64,000 nt of DNA from Aquabacterium sp. A7-Y (GCF_026153205.1 NZ_JAPFBW010000005.1:62001-126000); one strand, 5' to 3'; counted from the stretch's first letter, positions 38,584 to 49,747 are shown. The notes: generated by a model from the letters alone, not told the origin. Translations and numbers: made by a program.

Positions 38584-39540
38584 CTAGAGGTGAAGCGAGG
38601 CCTGGGCGCACAGCCACAGGCACAGCTGCTCGTAGCTGATGCCGGCCGCCCGGGCCGACATCGGCACCAGCGAGTGGCCGGTCATGCCCGGCGAGGTGTT
38701 GATCTCCAGCAGGAAGGGCTTGCGGTCGCTGGAGCGGATCATCACGTCGGCCCGGGCCCAGCCGCCGCAGCCCAGGGTGCGGAAGGCCTGCACCGCCAGG
38801 CGCTGGATCTCGCGCTCCTCGGCCTCGGGCAGGCCGCTCGGGCAGTGGTACTGCGTGACGTCCGTGAAGTACTTGTTCTGGTAGTCGTAGTTGCCCTCGG
38901 GCGCCACGATACGGATCACGGGCAGCGCCTCGGCGCCCGCGCCCTGGCCCAGCACCGGGCAGGTGGTCTCGTCGCCGGCGATGAATTCCTCGCACAGCAC
39001 CTCGGGGTCGTGGCGGGCCGCCTGCTCGTAGGCGGCCTCGCATTCCTCCAGCCTCGTCACCTTGCTGAGGCCGATCGTCGACCCCTCGCGCGAGGGCTTG
39101 ACGATCATCGGCGCGCCCAGGGCGGCGAAGGCCTGGCGGGTGTCCTCGGCGCTCGCGACCAGGCGCCAGTCCGGCGTCGGCAGGCCCTCGAAGCGCCAGA
39201 TGCGCTTGGTCATGATCTTGTCCATCGCGATGGCGGAGGCCATCACGCCGGAGCCGGTGTAGGGCAGTCCCAGCAACTCCAGCGCGCCTTGCACCGTGCC
39301 GTCCTCGCCGTAGCGGCCATGCAGCGCGATGAAACAGCGCGCATAGCCGTCGCGCTTGAGCTCGGACAGGTCGCGCTCGGTCGGATCGAAGGCGTAGGCG
39401 TCCACCCCCTGCGAGCGCAAGGCGTTGAGCACGCCGGTGCCGGACATGATGGAGACCTCCCGCTCGGCGGACTTCCCGCCCATCAGCACGGCCACCTTGC
39501 CGAGCGCCTGCGGGTCGATGGCAGAGAGATCGAGCTTCAT
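38584..39540 (-). CDS. ddl: D-alanine-D-alanine ligase
   Basis: ATP-grasp ligase that makes the D-Ala-D-Ala dipeptide used by the MurF half of the fused ligase in this cluster. The 318 residues have the N-terminal [15 protein letters not shown], the Ser/Tyr region [30 protein letters not shown], the Lys site [10 protein letters not shown] and the Mg-binding end [19 protein letters not shown] 39540 overlaps the murC stop (ATGA), so the genes are coupled. Corresponds to the DdlB position in E. coli. Confidence 0.96.
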   Translation of the reverse strand: MKLDLSAIDPQALGKVAVLMGGKSAEREVSIMSGTGVLNALRSQGVDAYAFDPTERDLSELKRDGYARCFIALHGRYGEDGTVQGALELLGLPYTGSGVMASAIAMDKIMTKRIWRFEGLPTPDWRLVASAEDTRQAFAALGAPMIVKPSREGSTIGLSKVTRLEECEAAYEQAARHDPEVLCEEFIAGDETTCPVLGQGAGAEALPVIRIVAPEGNYDYQNKYFTDVTQYHCPSGLPEAEEREIQRLAVQAFRTLGCGGWARADVMIRSSDRKPFLLEINTSPGMTGHSLVPMSARAAGISYEQLCLWLCAQASLHL

Positions 39541-40949
39541 GCGGGGAGTCCTTTCTTGAGGGATACGCTCAGCTGGCCGGGCACGCCGCCGATCGAGCCG
39601 GCGCCCATCGTGATCACCACGTCGCCGTCGCGCGCCTGCTCGACGATGGTCTGGGGCAAGGCCGCGATGTCGTCGACGAACACCGGGTCGACCTTGCCGG
39701 CCACACGCAGCGCACGCGCCAGCGAGCGGCCGTCGGCCGCGACGATGGGCGGCTCGCCGGCGGCATAGACCTCGGCCAGCAGCACCGCGTCGGCGCTGCC
39801 GATGACCTTGACGAAATCCTCGAAGCAGTCGCGCGTGCGGGTGTAGCGGTGCGGCTGGAAGGCCAGCACCAGGCGCCGGCCCGGAAAGGCGCCGCGGGCC
39901 GCGGCCAGGGTCGCCGCCATCTCGACAGGATGGTGGCCATAGTCGTCCACCAGTGTGAAGCTGCCGCCGCCCGCGGCCGGCAGCTCGCCATAACGCTGGA
40001 AGCGCCGGCCCACGCCCTTGAACTCGGCCAGCGCGCGCAGCACCGGCTCGTCGGGCAGCTCGAGCTCGGTGGTCAGCGCGATGACCGACAGCGCGTTGAG
40101 CACGTTGTGCTCGCCGGGCAGGTTGAGGGTGACAGACACGTCGGGCAGCGAGACGCCGTTGCGGCGCCGGCAGGTGAAGACCATCTGGCCGTCGCGCGCC
40201 TGCACGTCGAGCGCGCGCACCTGGGCGTCCTCGCCGAAGCCGTAGGTGATGACCGGGCGCGAGACCATCGGGATGATGGAGCGCACGCCGGGATCGTCGC
40301 TGCACAGGATGGCCGCGCCGTAGAAGGGCATGCGGTGCAGGAAGTCGACGAAGGCGGCCTTGAGCTTCGCGTAGTCGTGCCCGTAGGTGTCCATGTGGTC
40401 GGCGTCGATGTTGGTGACGACCGAGACGATGGGCATCAGGTTCAGGAAGGAGGCGTCGGATTCGTCGGCCTCGACCACGATGTAGTCGCCGCTGCCCAGC
40501 CGCGAATTGGCGCCGGCGCTGTTGAGGCGGCCGCCGATCACGAAGGTCGGGTCGGCACCGGCCTCGGCCAGCGCGCTGGCGACCAGGCTGGTGGTGGTGG
40601 TCTTGCCGTGGGTGCCGGCGATCGCGATGCCGCGCTTCAGGCGCATCAGCTCGGCCAGCATCACCGCGCGCGGCACCACCGGCACGCGGCGCGAGCGGGC
40701 GGCGATGACCTCGGGGTTGTCGCCGCGCACCGCGGTGGAGGTGACGATGGCGTCGGCGCCCTCGATGTGCGAGGCGTCATGGCCCAGCATCACGCGGATG
40801 CCCAACGAGGCCAGCCGGCGCAGGGTGGCGCTGTCGTTCTGGTCCGAGCCGGAGATGGTGTAGCCGAGGTTGAACAGCACCTCGGCGATGCCGCTCATGC
40901 CGGCGCCGCCGACGCCGACGAAATGAATGTGCTTGACTGCGTGTTTCAT
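39537..40949 (-). CDS. murC: UDP-N-acetylmuramate-L-alanine ligase
   Basis: Adds the first amino acid, L-Ala, to UDP-MurNAc. The 470 residues include [16 protein letters not shown], the ATP loop [21 protein letters not shown], the central [11 protein letters not shown] and the C-terminal [16 protein letters not shown] and [11 protein letters not shown]. The start ATG 40949 overlaps the murG stop (ATGA). The frame is open further upstream but those codons lie over murG. All family landmarks are intact. Confidence 0.97.
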   Translation of the reverse strand: MKHAVKHIHFVGVGGAGMSGIAEVLFNLGYTISGSDQNDSATLRRLASLGIRVMLGHDASHIEGADAIVTSTAVRGDNPEVIAARSRRVPVVPRAVMLAELMRLKRGIAIAGTHGKTTTTSLVASALAEAGADPTFVIGGRLNSAGANSRLGSGDYIVVEADESDASFLNLMPIVSVVTNIDADHMDTYGHDYAKLKAAFVDFLHRMPFYGAAILCSDDPGVRSIIPMVSRPVITYGFGEDAQVRALDVQARDGQMVFTCRRRNGVSLPDVSVTLNLPGEHNVLNALSVIALTTELELPDEPVLRALAEFKGVGRRFQRYGELPAAGGGSFTLVDDYGHHPVEMAATLAAARGAFPGRRLVLAFQPHRYTRTRDCFEDFVKVIGSADAVLLAEVYAAGEPPIVAADGRSLARALRVAGKVDPVFVDDIAALPQTIVEQARDGDVVITMGAGSIGGVPGQLSVSLKKGLPA

Positions 40950-42052
40950 GCCACGCCTTCCTTTTTGTTCACGAGCTTCTCGAGCTCGTCGGCCACCTTG
41001 GCGGCGGCCCGTGGACGAGCGAGCGTGCGGGCCTTCTCGGCCATCGCCTGCAGCGAGGCGCGGTCGAGGCCGCCCAGCAGTTCGGCCAGGCGCTCGGGCG
41101 TCAGCTCGGCCTGCGGCAGGTGGTGGGCTGCGCCGTGCTGCGCCATGTAGAGCGCGTTGTCGCGCTGGTGGGAGGTGGTGCTGACGATCAGCGGCACCAG
41201 CACGCTGGCGACGCCGGCCGCGCACAGCTCGCTGACCGTCACGGCGCCGGCGCGGCAGACGATCAGGTCGCACTCGGCCAGGCGGCGCGCCATGTCGTCG
41301 ATGAAGGGCAGCACCTCGATCGCGGCGTCGTCCGGGTCCAGGCCCTGGGCCTTGTAGAGCTCCTTGACGCCGTCGCGGTTGAGCTGGCCGGTCTGGTGCG
41401 TCACGTGCGGCCGCGCTTCGGGCGGCAACAGCGCGAGCGCCTTGGGCAGCGTCTCGTTGAGCACCCGCGCGCCCAGGCTGCCGCCCACCACGAGCACGCG
41501 CAGCGGGCCCTGGCGGCCGGCAAAACGCTCGGCCGGCACGGGGATCTCCTCGATCTCGGCACGCACCGGGTTGCCGGTGACAGTGGCCCGCTTGTTGACG
41601 GTCGCCGCGGCGCCATCGAAGCCGAAGGCCACCATGTCGGCCACCGGCAGCAGCGCCCGGTTGCTCATCAGCAGGGCCGCGTCGGCATTGACCAGCACCA
41701 GCGGCGTGAAACGCGCTGCGGCCATGACGCCGCCGGGGAAGCAGACATACCCGCCCATGCCCAGCACCGCATCGGCCTTGCGGGCGCGCAGGATACGCCA
41801 GCAGGCCCCGAAGGCGGCAAGCAGCCGCAGCCCGCCGGTGATCGTGTGCAGCAGGCCCTTGCCGCGCAGTCCGCTGAAACCGATGGTGTCCAGCGGGATG
41901 CCGGTCGAGGGCACCAGGCGGTTTTCCATGCCCTGGGTGGTGCCCAGCCAGCTGACGGTCCAGCCGCGCCGCTGCATTTCCTGGGCGACGGCCAAGCCGG
42001 GAATGATGTGCCCCCCGGTGCCCGCGGCCATGATCACGAGGTGCCGGCTCAT
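40946..42052 (-). CDS. murG: UDP-GlcNAc: lipid I N-acetylglucosaminyltransferase
   Basis: Makes lipid II from lipid I on the cytoplasmic face of the inner membrane. The 368-residue GT-B enzyme shows the G loops [16 protein letters not shown] and [12 protein letters not shown], the GLRGKG loop, [13 protein letters not shown], and the UDP-GlcNAc site [22 protein letters not shown]. Last residues EKLVNKKEG are variable. Upstream, 437 bases of palindromic DNA separate it from ftsW, the largest break in the cluster. Confidence 0.96.
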   Translation of the reverse strand: MSRHLVIMAAGTGGHIIPGLAVAQEMQRRGWTVSWLGTTQGMENRLVPSTGIPLDTIGFSGLRGKGLLHTITGGLRLLAAFGACWRILRARKADAVLGMGGYVCFPGGVMAAARFTPLVLVNADAALLMSNRALLPVADMVAFGFDGAAATVNKRATVTGNPVRAEIEEIPVPAERFAGRQGPLRVLVVGGSLGARVLNETLPKALALLPPEARPHVTHQTGQLNRDGVKELYKAQGLDPDDAAIEVLPFIDDMARRLAECDLIVCRAGAVTVSELCAAGVASVLVPLIVSTTSHQRDNALYMAQHGAAHHLPQAELTPERLAELLGGLDRASLQAMAEKARTLARPRAAAKVADELEKLVNKKEGVA

Positions 42053-42489
42053 GCCCGACCTCCGCGACCAACCCGATGCCGCAGGCGAGACGTCCCACCC
42101 CCAGCACGATGCCGCAGGCGAGCCGAACCCTGGGTCCCGTGTGCGGCGTCGAGGAGCGCAGCGGCTGGAAGGTTGCCCCGCTCGGCACGAGCGGGGTCGG
42201 CGAGCACTGTCCGAGCACCGTTTTGAAGGGGCACAGCCCCTTCAAAAAACGGGCGAGTTGCGCAGCCGCCTTCCAGGCGCGAGCACTGCAGAGGACCCCT
42301 CGCGGAGCGAGGGGCGCCGCACTCGGGTCGCCTTTCTTTGCCTACTTTCTTTGGCGAAGCAAAGAAAGTAGGTCGCCCGCCGGGGCGAACTCCCGGCACT
42401 GCCCGCGCAGCGGGCATCGCCCCGCAGGGGCGACTCCCCAGCACGGGCAGCATCGACACCAGACAGCGAAGCAAGCGAACGAAGCCAGC
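42053..42489. other. Repeat-rich insertion between ftsW and murG
   Basis: 437 bases without a convincing gene inside an otherwise tightly overlapping cluster. It holds a 16-base direct repeat (42074-42089 and 42107-42122, CGATGCCGCAGGCGAG), the hairpin CCCCTCGC/GCGAGGGG (42296-42314), a perfect 13-base-arm hairpin at 42341-42372, and GC hairpins GCCCGC/GCGGGC and TCGCCCC/GGGGCGA near 42400-42435. Open frames crossing it on both strands are low-quality; such frames are sometimes annotated as hypothetical proteins. Confidence 0.7.
42341..42372. repeat. Perfect 13-base-arm hairpin of a Burkholderiales interspersed element
   Basis: Arms CCTACTTTCTTTG and CAAAGAAAGTAGG flank a GCGAAG loop. This T/C-rich stem, embedded in GC-rich flanks, is a motif I recall as repeated in many Burkholderiales genomes between genes. 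In either orientation it gives a stable RNA stem. No transposase or ORF is associated. Confidence 0.75.
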
Positions 42490-43758
42490 TCATGCCCGCC
42501 CTCCCCGCATCAGCTGCCGGTTTTCCATGTCCACCCGCAGCACCACCGCGATCGCGATGCAGTTCATCAGGACGGCCGAGCCGCCATAGCTCATCAGCGG
42601 CAGGGTCAGGCCCTTGGTCGGCAGCACGCCCAGATTGACGCCCATGTTGATGAAGGCCTGCCCGCCCATCCAGATGCCGACACCCTGGGCCACCAGCCCC
42701 GAGAACACCCGGTCCAGCGCGATGGCCTGGCGGCCGATGTGGAAGATGCGGCGGGTCAGCCAGAAGAAGGCGAAGATCACCGCCGCGACGCCGACGAAAC
42801 CCAGCTCCTCGCCGATCACCGCGAGCAGGAAGTCGGTGTGCGCCTCGGGCAGGTAATGCAGCTTCTCGACGCTGGAGCCCAGGCCCTGACCGAAGATCTC
42901 GCCGCGGCCGAAGGCGATCAGCGAGTGCGACAGCTGGTAGGCCTTGCCCAGGGTGTACTTCTCGTCCCAGGGGTTCAGGTAGGCGAAGATGCGCTCGCGG
43001 CGCCAGTCGCTGAAGCTGATCATCAGCACGAAGGCCGCGACCAGCACCGCGGTGATCAGGAAAAACATGCGGCCGTTGACACCCCCCAGGAACAGGATGC
43101 CCATCGCGATCGCCGCGATGACCATGAAGGCGCCCATGTCCGGCTCGGCCAGCAGCAGCAGGCCCACCACCGCGACGGCCACGGCCATCGGCAGCACGGC
43201 GCGGAAGAAACGCTCCTTGACCTCCATCTTGCGCACCATGTAGTCGGAGGCGTACAGCGCGATCGCCAGCTTCGCCAGCTCCGAGGGCTGGAAGCTCAAG
43301 GGGCCCAGCCCGATCCAGCGCCGCGCGCCGTTGACACCCTTGCCGATGAAGGGCAGCAGCACCACCACCAGCAGCAGCAGCGCCGCGACGAACAGCCAGG
43401 GCGCGTATTTCTCCCAGACCTGCATCGGCACCTGGATCGCGATCAGCGAGGCGACGAAGGCGATGCCGAGGAACAGCGCGTGGCGCATCAGGAAGTGGCC
43501 GTGGCGGTAGTTCGCGAAACGGGGGTTGTCGGGCAGCGCGACCGAGGCCGAATACACCATCACCAGGCCGAGCGCGAGCAGCGCCACGACCACCCAGAGC
43601 AGCGGCTGGTCGAAACCCTGGGGCCGGCCGGGCTGGCCGGTGGAGACCCAGTCGCGCACCGGCAGGCCGGCATCGCGCTGCGGCAGCAGCGCACCGAAGC
43701 CGGCGCTGAAACGCTGCCGCAGGGCTTCCCAGCCGAAACGTGCCTGCGGTTCGCTCAT
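42490..43758 (-). CDS. ftsW: Lipid II polymerase FtsW
   Basis: SEDS-family glycosyltransferase that polymerises septal peptidoglycan with FtsI. The 422 residues show about ten membrane helices. Signature parts are [20 protein letters not shown] at the start, the SEDS core [19 protein letters not shown] with its conserved positions, [38 protein letters not shown] and [19 protein letters not shown] cytoplasmic N-terminal extension of 50 residues is present. Its ATG would overlap the murD stop (AATGA) if the murD frameshift were corrected. Confidence 0.96.
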   Translation of the reverse strand: MSEPQARFGWEALRQRFSAGFGALLPQRDAGLPVRDWVSTGQPGRPQGFDQPLLWVVVALLALGLVMVYSASVALPDNPRFANYRHGHFLMRHALFLGIAFVASLIAIQVPMQVWEKYAPWLFVAALLLLVVVLLPFIGKGVNGARRWIGLGPLSFQPSELAKLAIALYASDYMVRKMEVKERFFRAVLPMAVAVAVVGLLLLAEPDMGAFMVIAAIAMGILFLGGVNGRMFFLITAVLVAAFVLMISFSDWRRERIFAYLNPWDEKYTLGKAYQLSHSLIAFGRGEIFGQGLGSSVEKLHYLPEAHTDFLLAVIGEELGFVGVAAVIFAFFWLTRRIFHIGRQAIALDRVFSGLVAQGVGIWMGGQAFINMGVNLGVLPTKGLTLPLMSYGGSAVLMNCIAIAVVLRVDMENRQLMRGGRA

Positions 43759-43776
43759 TCCAGCATCTCCCCCTGC

Positions 43777-45636
43777 TCACCCGCCATGGCGCGCACCTCG
43801 GCGACGAAAACCATCGGCGCGGTGGGCGTAGTTGCGGAACATGTCCAGGCTGGCGCAGGCGGGGCTCAGCAGCACGGCGTCGCCGGCATGGGCGCGCTCG
43901 GCGCAGGCGCGGGTGGCGGCTTCCAGCGTCTCGTAGTGCTGGTAGGGCACGCCGCTGCCCGCCAGCGCCTGGGCCACCAGCGGGGCGTCCCGACCGATCA
44001 GCGCGGCGTAGCGCGCGTGCAGCGAGAGCGGTCGGGCCAGCGGCGCGAAGTCCTGGCCCTTGCCGTCGCCACCCAGGATCACCAGCAGCTTGGCCGGCGC
44101 GCGGTCCAGCCCCAGGCCGTCGAGCGCCGCGACCGTCGCACCGACATTGGTGCCCTTGCTGTCGTCGAAGAAGTCGACGCCTTCGAGCGTCGCGACGTAT
44201 TCGACGCGGTGCGGCTCGCCGGCGTATTCGCGCAAGCCGTGCAGCATGGGTGCGAGCGGGCAGCCGATCGCGGCGGCCAGCGCCAGCGCCGCCAGCGCGT
44301 TGGCGGCATTGTGGCGGCCGCGCACGCGCAAGGCGTCGGCCGGCATCAGGCGCTGGATGTGCAGCTCTTCTTCCTCGGCCTCGTCGCGCTTGCGGCCACG
44401 GCCCGACTTCAGGGTCTCGTCGGCCTCCATCGCGCGCACCAGCCAGGCCATGCCGTTCTGGGTGATCAGGCCGTAGTCGCCCGGACGGCGCGGCGCGTCG
44501 AGCCCGAAGCGCACCACCGCCCGCTCCACCCGGGTCGCGGGCCGGCCGCGCAGCTTGGACTTCACGAACTGCGGCGGCGGCACCATGGCCTCCACCATCG
44601 GGTCTTCGCGGTTGATGACCATCACCGCGTCGGTGCCGAAGATGCGCGCCTTGGCCGCGGCGTAGCCAGCCAGGTCGCCGTGCCAGTCGAGGTGGTCTTC
44701 GGTGATATTGAGCACCGCCGCGGCGCTGGGCTCGAAGCCTTGCACACCGTCGAGCTGGAAGCTGGACAACTCCAGCACCCAGACCTCGGGCAGGTGCTCG
44801 AAGACCGGAGCGGCGGGCGGTGGCGGCGCCAGTTCCAGGGCGCGGTCGTCGTCTTCCGGGAGCGCCGCGAGGTCGGCCTCGTGGCCGGTGTCGTCGTCGC
44901 CGGCGGCCGGCGCTTCGGATTCGGCGCCGGCCGGCTCCAAGGTCTCGGCGTCCGGGGCGCCTGCCTCGGCGCCGGCGGCAGCCACCTCGGCAGCGCTGGC
45001 ACCGTCGAGCGCGGCCAGTGCGGCGAGATCGGCGGCGCCGGGCTCACCGGCGCCCTCCTCGGCGCCGCCTTCGGCCGGCACCGCTGAGTCGACCGGCTCG
45101 GCCTCAACCTCGGCCGGCGCCGGTTCCAGGGCCAGCGCCTCGCTCAGCGTCTGCAACAGCGTCGGTCCGATATTGCCGGCCACGCCGACACGCCGGCCGG
45201 CGCGCTCGATCAACAGCGCGGCCATCGAGGTGGTGGTGGTCTTGCCGTTGGTGCCGGTGATCGCGACCACCTTCGGCGCATAACCACGCGTGGCCTTCAG
45301 GTGCGCCAGCGCCTGGGCGAACAGGTCGAGTTCACCCTGCACCGGCACGCCGAGCCCGGCGGCCCGGGCCAGCAGCGGCGCGAGCCGCTCGTCGCGCGGC
45401 GACAGCCCCGGGCTCTTGAAGACACGCGACACGCCGTCGAGCACCTCGTTGCCCAGCGGGCCGGACAGCAGCCGGGCCTCGGGCACCGCCTCGCGCAGCG
45501 CGGCCGCCTGGGGCGGCGTCTCGCGCGAGTCCCAGACGCGCACCGTCGAGCCCGCAGCGGCGCACCAGCGCGCCATCGCAAGCCCGGAGTCGCCCAGCCC
45601 GAGCACAAGAACGGTGATGCCTTGCAGGTCCTTCAT
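43777..45636 (-). CDS. murD: UDP-MurNAc-L-Ala:D-glutamate ligase with large insertion and 3' frameshift
   Basis: Adds D-Glu to UDP-MurNAc-L-Ala. As read it has 619 residues against about 440-500 for the family. The Rossmann start VLVLGLGDSGLAMARW, ATP loop ITGTNGKTTTTS (127-138), AGNIGPTL, LELSSFQLDGV (288-298), NITEDHLDWHG and DDSKGTNVGATVAAL are normal. An Ala/Glu/Pro/Asp-rich insert occupies about residues 169-281. At the 3' end the frame reads HRADGFRRRGARHGG and stops, whereas skipping the base at 43813 gives [18 protein letters not shown] ending at 43755, the expected family end. The start overlaps the mraY stop. Confidence 0.93.
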   Translation of the reverse strand: MKDLQGITVLVLGLGDSGLAMARWCAAAGSTVRVWDSRETPPQAAALREAVPEARLLSGPLGNEVLDGVSRVFKSPGLSPRDERLAPLLARAAGLGVPVQGELDLFAQALAHLKATRGYAPKVVAITGTNGKTTTTSMAALLIERAGRRVGVAGNIGPTLLQTLSEALALEPAPAEVEAEPVDSAVPAEGGAEEGAGEPGAADLAALAALDGASAAEVAAAGAEAGAPDAETLEPAGAESEAPAAGDDDTGHEADLAALPEDDDRALELAPPPPAAPVFEHLPEVWVLELSSFQLDGVQGFEPSAAAVLNITEDHLDWHGDLAGYAAAKARIFGTDAVMVINREDPMVEAMVPPPQFVKSKLRGRPATRVERAVVRFGLDAPRRPGDYGLITQNGMAWLVRAMEADETLKSGRGRKRDEAEEEELHIQRLMPADALRVRGRHNAANALAALALAAAIGCPLAPMLHGLREYAGEPHRVEYVATLEGVDFFDDSKGTNVGATVAALDGLGLDRAPAKLLVILGGDGKGQDFAPLARPLSLHARYAALIGRDAPLVAQALAGSGVPYQHYETLEAATRACAERAHAGDAVLLSPACASLDMFRNYAHRADGFRRRGARHGG

Positions 45637-46814
45637 CAGCGCAGCTTCAGCGACGACAGGCCGACCAGGCACAGCAGCATCGTGATGATCCAGAAGCGGA
45701 CCACGACCTGCGTCTCCTTCCAGCCGGACTTCTCAAAGTGGTGGTGCAGCGGCGCCATCTTCAGGATGCGGCGCCCTTCGCCGTAGCGTTTTTTCGTGTA
45801 CTTGAAATAGCTGACCTGCAACATCACCGACAGCGCTTCGACGACGAAGATGCCGCCCATCACGGCCAGCAGGATCTCCTGGCGCGTGATGATGGCGATG
45901 GTGCCGAGGGCGCCGCCCAGCGCCAGCGCGCCGACGTCGCCCATGAAGACCTGGGCCGGATGGGTGTTGAACCACAGGAAGGCCAGCCCCGCGCCGGCCA
46001 TCGCCGCACAGAAGATCAGCAGCTCGCCGGCGCCCGGGATGTAGGGAAAGATCAGGTACTTCGAATACACCGAGCTGCCCACCACATAGGCGAACACGCC
46101 CAGCGCCGAGCCCACCATCACCACCGGCATGATGGCCAGTCCGTCGAGGCCGTCGGTCAGGTTGACGGCATTGCTGGAGCCCACGATCACGAGGTAGGTC
46201 AGGATCATGAAGCCGTAGACCCCCAGCGGGTAGCTGATGGTCTTGAAGAAGGGCACGAACAGGTCCGCATTGGGCGGCAGCGGGTTGGAGAAGCCGGACT
46301 GCACCCAGCGCACGAACAGCTCCAGCACCCGCAGGTTGGAGGTCTCCGACACGCTGAAGGCCAGGTAGATGGCTGCCAGCAGCCCGATCACCGACTGCCA
46401 GAAGTACTTCTCGCGCGAGCGCATGCCCTCGGGGTTCTTGTGCACCACCTTGCGCCAGTCGTCGGCCCAGCCGATCGCGCCCATGCCCAGGGTCACCAGC
46501 AGCACGATCCAGACGAAACGGTTGGTCCAGTCGAACCACAGCAGCGTGGAGATCGCGATGCTGAGCAGGATCAGCACGCCGCCCATCGTCGGCGTGCCGC
46601 TCTTGGCGAGGTGGGTCTGCACGCCGTACTCGCGGATCGGCTGGCCGATCTTGAGTTCGGTCAGGCGGCGGATCACCCACGGCCCCAGGCACAGCCCGAT
46701 CAGCAGTGCGGTCATCGCCGACATCACGGCGCGGAAGGTGAGGTACTGGAAAACGCGCAGGAAGGTCCAGTCGGGCTGGAGGTTCATCAACCATTGCGCG
46801 AGGCCGACTAGCAT
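45636..46814 (-). CDS. mraY: Phospho-N-acetylmuramoyl-pentapeptide transferase
   Basis: Inner-membrane enzyme that transfers the phospho-MurNAc-pentapeptide to undecaprenyl phosphate, giving lipid I. The 392 residues have about ten membrane helices and the family marks [10 protein letters not shown], the acidic pair GWADDWRK (Asp catalytic region), [16 protein letters not shown], and [15 protein letters not shown] periplasmic loop around 180-205 is longer than in E. coli (360 residues). The start overlaps the murE-murF stop; the stop overlaps the murD ATG. Confidence 0.96.
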   Translation of the reverse strand: MLVGLAQWLMNLQPDWTFLRVFQYLTFRAVMSAMTALLIGLCLGPWVIRRLTELKIGQPIREYGVQTHLAKSGTPTMGGVLILLSIAISTLLWFDWTNRFVWIVLLVTLGMGAIGWADDWRKVVHKNPEGMRSREKYFWQSVIGLLAAIYLAFSVSETSNLRVLELFVRWVQSGFSNPLPPNADLFVPFFKTISYPLGVYGFMILTYLVIVGSSNAVNLTDGLDGLAIMPVVMVGSALGVFAYVVGSSVYSKYLIFPYIPGAGELLIFCAAMAGAGLAFLWFNTHPAQVFMGDVGALALGGALGTIAIITRQEILLAVMGGIFVVEALSVMLQVSYFKYTKKRYGEGRRILKMAPLHHHFEKSGWKETQVVVRFWIITMLLCLVGLSSLKLR

Positions 46815-49747
46815 CGGGGCTCCTGTGCGCCCGACGGGCCGGACGCGTTCTTGTCTTGTGAGTCGCTCGCTGCGGCGCCGGACGGGGAGGCCAGCAAGGC
46901 CTCCACCACCTGCTCCATCTTCATGAAGCGCGAGCCCTTGACCAGCACGCAGCCGGCCTCCGGCTGCTCATGCAGCGCGGCGGCCAGCGCGGCGGCGCTG
47001 TCGAAATGGCGCGCGCCGCCGAAGGCGCGCGCCGCGTACTGCATCTGTGCTCCGGCGGTCCAGAGCACGTCGATGCCCTGGGCGCGCGCGTAGTCGCCGA
47101 TCTCGGTGTGGAAGGCCGGGCCCTGGTCGCCCACCTCGCCCATGTCGCCCAGCACCAGCCAGCGCGGGCCCGGCATCGCGGCCACCACGTCGACGGCTGC
47201 TCGCATCGAGTCCGGATTGGCGTTGTAGGTGTCGTCGACCAGCGTGACCTGGCGGCCGGCACGCCGGTAGCTCTTGACCTGCGAGCGGCCCTTGACCGGC
47301 TCGAAGTCGCGCAGCCCGCGCGCCACCGCGTCCAGCGGCACACCGGCGGCCAGCGCACAGGCGCTCGCCGCGAGCGCGTTCTTGATGTTGTGGGCCCCGG
47401 CGATGCGCAGCTCGGTGCCGGCCTCGCCGGCCGGCGTGCGCAGGTGCAGCGCCCAGTGGTCGCCGGCCCAGCGGCCTTCGCCCGTCACGTCGGCCGGCCC
47501 CTGGCTGGCGAATGTCATCACGCGGCGGGTGCCGGCCAGCCCCTTCCAGAGCGCCGTGTAGGGCTCGTCGGCCGGGAACACCGCCACGCCGCGTGTGTCG
47601 AGCGATTCGATCACACTGCCGTTCTCGCGGGCGACCGCCTCGACGGTGGCCATGAACTCCTGGTGCTCGCGCTGGGCGTTGTTGACCAGGGCCACGGTGG
47701 GCGCGGCGATGCGCGAGAGATACGCGATCTCGCCGGGGTGGTTCATGCCCAGCTCGACCACCCCCGCGCGGTGTTCGCCGCGCAGGCGCAGCAGGGTCAG
47801 CGGCAGACCGATGTCGTTGTTGAAGTTGCCCACCGTGGAGAAGGCCGTGTCGCCCAGCCAGGCGCGCAGGATGGCCGCGATCATCTGGGTGACCGTGGTC
47901 TTGCCGTTGCTGCCGGTCACCGCGATCAGCGGCAGGCCGAAGCGGGCGCGCCAGCCGGCGGCCAGCTCGCCCAGCGCCAGCTTGCTGTCGGCCACCTGCA
48001 GGCCCGACAGGCCCGCCTCGGCCAGGCCGCGTTCGGCCAGGGCAGCGACGGCGCCGGCGGCCTTGGCCTGGGCCAGGAAGTCGTGCGCGTCGAAGCGCTC
48101 GCCCTTGAGGGCGACGAACAGGTCGCCGGGGCGCAGGCTGCGGGTGTCGCTGTGCACGCGTTCGATCTGCACCTCGGGGTCACCCTCCAGGGTGGCGCCC
48201 TTCAGCAGGCTGTGAGCCAGAGCCAGCGTCATCATGGGAGGTACCCTCCTGTGCAAGGCAGCCTCGGCTTCCTCGACATCCGAAAAATGGTGTTTGCGGC
48301 CGCCGATGTCCTGGTAGTCCTCGTGGCCCTTGCCGGCGATCAGCACCACGTCGGCGGGATCGGCCTGGCCGAGTGCGTGGCCGATCGCGGCGCGCCGGTC
48401 CGCCAGCACGGTGGCGGCCGCGGGGCGCGCCATGCCGGCGACGATCTGGGCCAGGATGGCCTCCGGCGGCTCGGTGCGCGGGTTGTCGCTGGTGACCACG
48501 ACCCGGTCCGCCAGCCGCTCGGCGATGGCGCCCATCAGCGGACGTTTGGTGCTGTCGCGGTCGCCGCCGCAGCCGAACACGCACCACAGACGTCCGCCGC
48601 GCTCCTCAGCCAGCGGACGCAGCGCCTGCAGGGCCTTCTCCAGCGCGTCGGGGGTGTGCGCGTAGTCGATCACCGCCAAGGGCCCGGACGCGCCGCCGAC
48701 GCGCTGCATGCGTCCCGCCACCGGGGTCAGCTCGGCGCAGACGGCCGCGGCCTCGGCCAGGCCGATGCCCAGGGCACGCAGCGCGCCGATCACGCCCAGC
48801 AGGTTGGCGACGTTGTAGTCGCCGATCAGCGAGGTGCGCACCGGGGCGGTGTGGGCGCCTTCGACCAGGGTGAAGCAGAGCCCGCCGTCCTGATAGGACA
48901 CTTCGCGCGCCAGCAGCTCGCCGCCGTCGACCAGCGAATAGCCGATCACCTGCAGGCGGCCTTCGGCGCGCAGCTGCATCGCGAGCGCCGCGCCCTGGGG
49001 GTCGTCCAGGTTGATCACCGCGGCGCGCAGGCCCGGCCAGCCGAACAGCCGCTCCTTGGCGGCCCAGTAGCTGGTCATGTCGCCGTGGTAGTCGAGGTGG
49101 TCGCGGGTGAAGTTGGTGAACAGCGCGACCTCGATGCGCAGGCCGTCGAGGCGGTGCTCGACGATGCCGATCGAGGACGCCTCGATGGCGCAGGCTTTCA
49201 GGCCCTGGTCGAGCCAGCCGCGCAAGGCGGCGTGCAAGGTCACCGGGTCAGGCGTGGTGAGGCCGGTCGAGACGATGCGGGCGTCGGGCACCGCGCGCGA
49301 GGGCGGCTCTCCGACCCCCAGCGTGCCGATCACGCCGCAGCGCCGGCCCATCAGACTCAGCGCCTGCGCGACCCACCAGGCGCTGGAGGTCTTGCCGTTG
49401 GTGCCGGTCGCGGCCACCACACGGAGCTGGCGCGAGGGCTGGCCGTACCAGGCGTCCGCGATCGCGCCGCTGGCAGCCTTCAGGCCCGCCACGGCGGCCA
49501 CCCGGCCGGCAAGGCCGGGCGCGTCGAAGCCATAGGCCTCGGCACCCTCGGCCTCCACCAGGCAGGCGGCAGCGCCGGCCTGCAGTGCGGCAGCGACAAA
49601 AGCCCGGCCGTCGCGGGCATAACCCGGCCACGCCACAAAAGCGTCGCCCGGCGCGACACGCCGGCTGTCGGTGCACAGCGCACCGGTCACGCGAGCGCGC
49701 AGCCAGTCGGCCGCGGCCTCGGGCGAGGTCAGGACGTCGAGCGCCAT
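46808..49747 (-). CDS. murE-murF: Fused MurE-MurF peptidoglycan ligase
   Basis: One uninterrupted 979-residue frame. Residues 1-504 are MurE, which adds meso-diaminopimelate: ATP loop [10 protein letters not shown] (112-121), [13 protein letters not shown], and the diaminopimelate motif DNPR near 421. Residues 505-979 are MurF, which adds D-Ala-D-Ala: [47 protein letters not shown] and [12 protein letters not shown]. No stop separates them. Bifunctional MurE/MurF proteins are known in Burkholderiales. Two adjacent Met codons at the junction (48235, 48232) have AGGAGG nine bases ahead, so MurF alone might also be made. Confidence 0.95.
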   Translation of the reverse strand: MALDVLTSPEAAADWLRARVTGALCTDSRRVAPGDAFVAWPGYARDGRAFVAAALQAGAAACLVEAEGAEAYGFDAPGLAGRVAAVAGLKAASGAIADAWYGQPSRQLRVVAATGTNGKTSSAWWVAQALSLMGRRCGVIGTLGVGEPPSRAVPDARIVSTGLTTPDPVTLHAALRGWLDQGLKACAIEASSIGIVEHRLDGLRIEVALFTNFTRDHLDYHGDMTSYWAAKERLFGWPGLRAAVINLDDPQGAALAMQLRAEGRLQVIGYSLVDGGELLAREVSYQDGGLCFTLVEGAHTAPVRTSLIGDYNVANLLGVIGALRALGIGLAEAAAVCAELTPVAGRMQRVGGASGPLAVIDYAHTPDALEKALQALRPLAEERGGRLWCVFGCGGDRDSTKRPLMGAIAERLADRVVVTSDNPRTEPPEAILAQIVAGMARPAAATVLADRRAAIGHALGQADPADVVLIAGKGHEDYQDIGGRKHHFSDVEEAEAALHRRVPPMMTLALAHSLLKGATLEGDPEVQIERVHSDTRSLRPGDLFVALKGERFDAHDFLAQAKAAGAVAALAERGLAEAGLSGLQVADSKLALGELAAGWRARFGLPLIAVTGSNGKTTVTQMIAAILRAWLGDTAFSTVGNFNNDIGLPLTLLRLRGEHRAGVVELGMNHPGEIAYLSRIAAPTVALVNNAQREHQEFMATVEAVARENGSVIESLDTRGVAVFPADEPYTALWKGLAGTRRVMTFASQGPADVTGEGRWAGDHWALHLRTPAGEAGTELRIAGAHNIKNALAASACALAAGVPLDAVARGLRDFEPVKGRSQVKSYRRAGRQVTLVDDTYNANPDSMRAAVDVVAAMPGPRWLVLGDMGEVGDQGPAFHTEIGDYARAQGIDVLWTAGAQMQYAARAFGGARHFDSAAALAAALHEQPEAGCVLVKGSRFMKMEQVVEALLASPSGAAASDSQDKNASGPSGAQEPRC
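48233..48250 (-). promoter_or_regulatory. Internal ribosome-binding site at the MurE-MurF junction
   Basis: AGGAGG at 48245-48250 lies nine bases ahead of ATG 48235, the natural start of the MurF domain. The same bases can pair with CCTCC at 48237-48241 (loop GTA), which would hide the site. This may allow separate MurF synthesis, or be a relic of once-separate genes. Confidence 0.4.

Noticed and set aside
42049..42474. Minus-strand frame of 141 codons in the murG-ftsW gap
   Set aside because: It consists of the palindromic element; similar frames are usually spurious hypothetical proteins.
42076..45087. 1003-codon plus-strand frame opposite ftsW and murD
   Set aside because: Antisense shadow of the dcw genes produced by the strong third-position GC bias.
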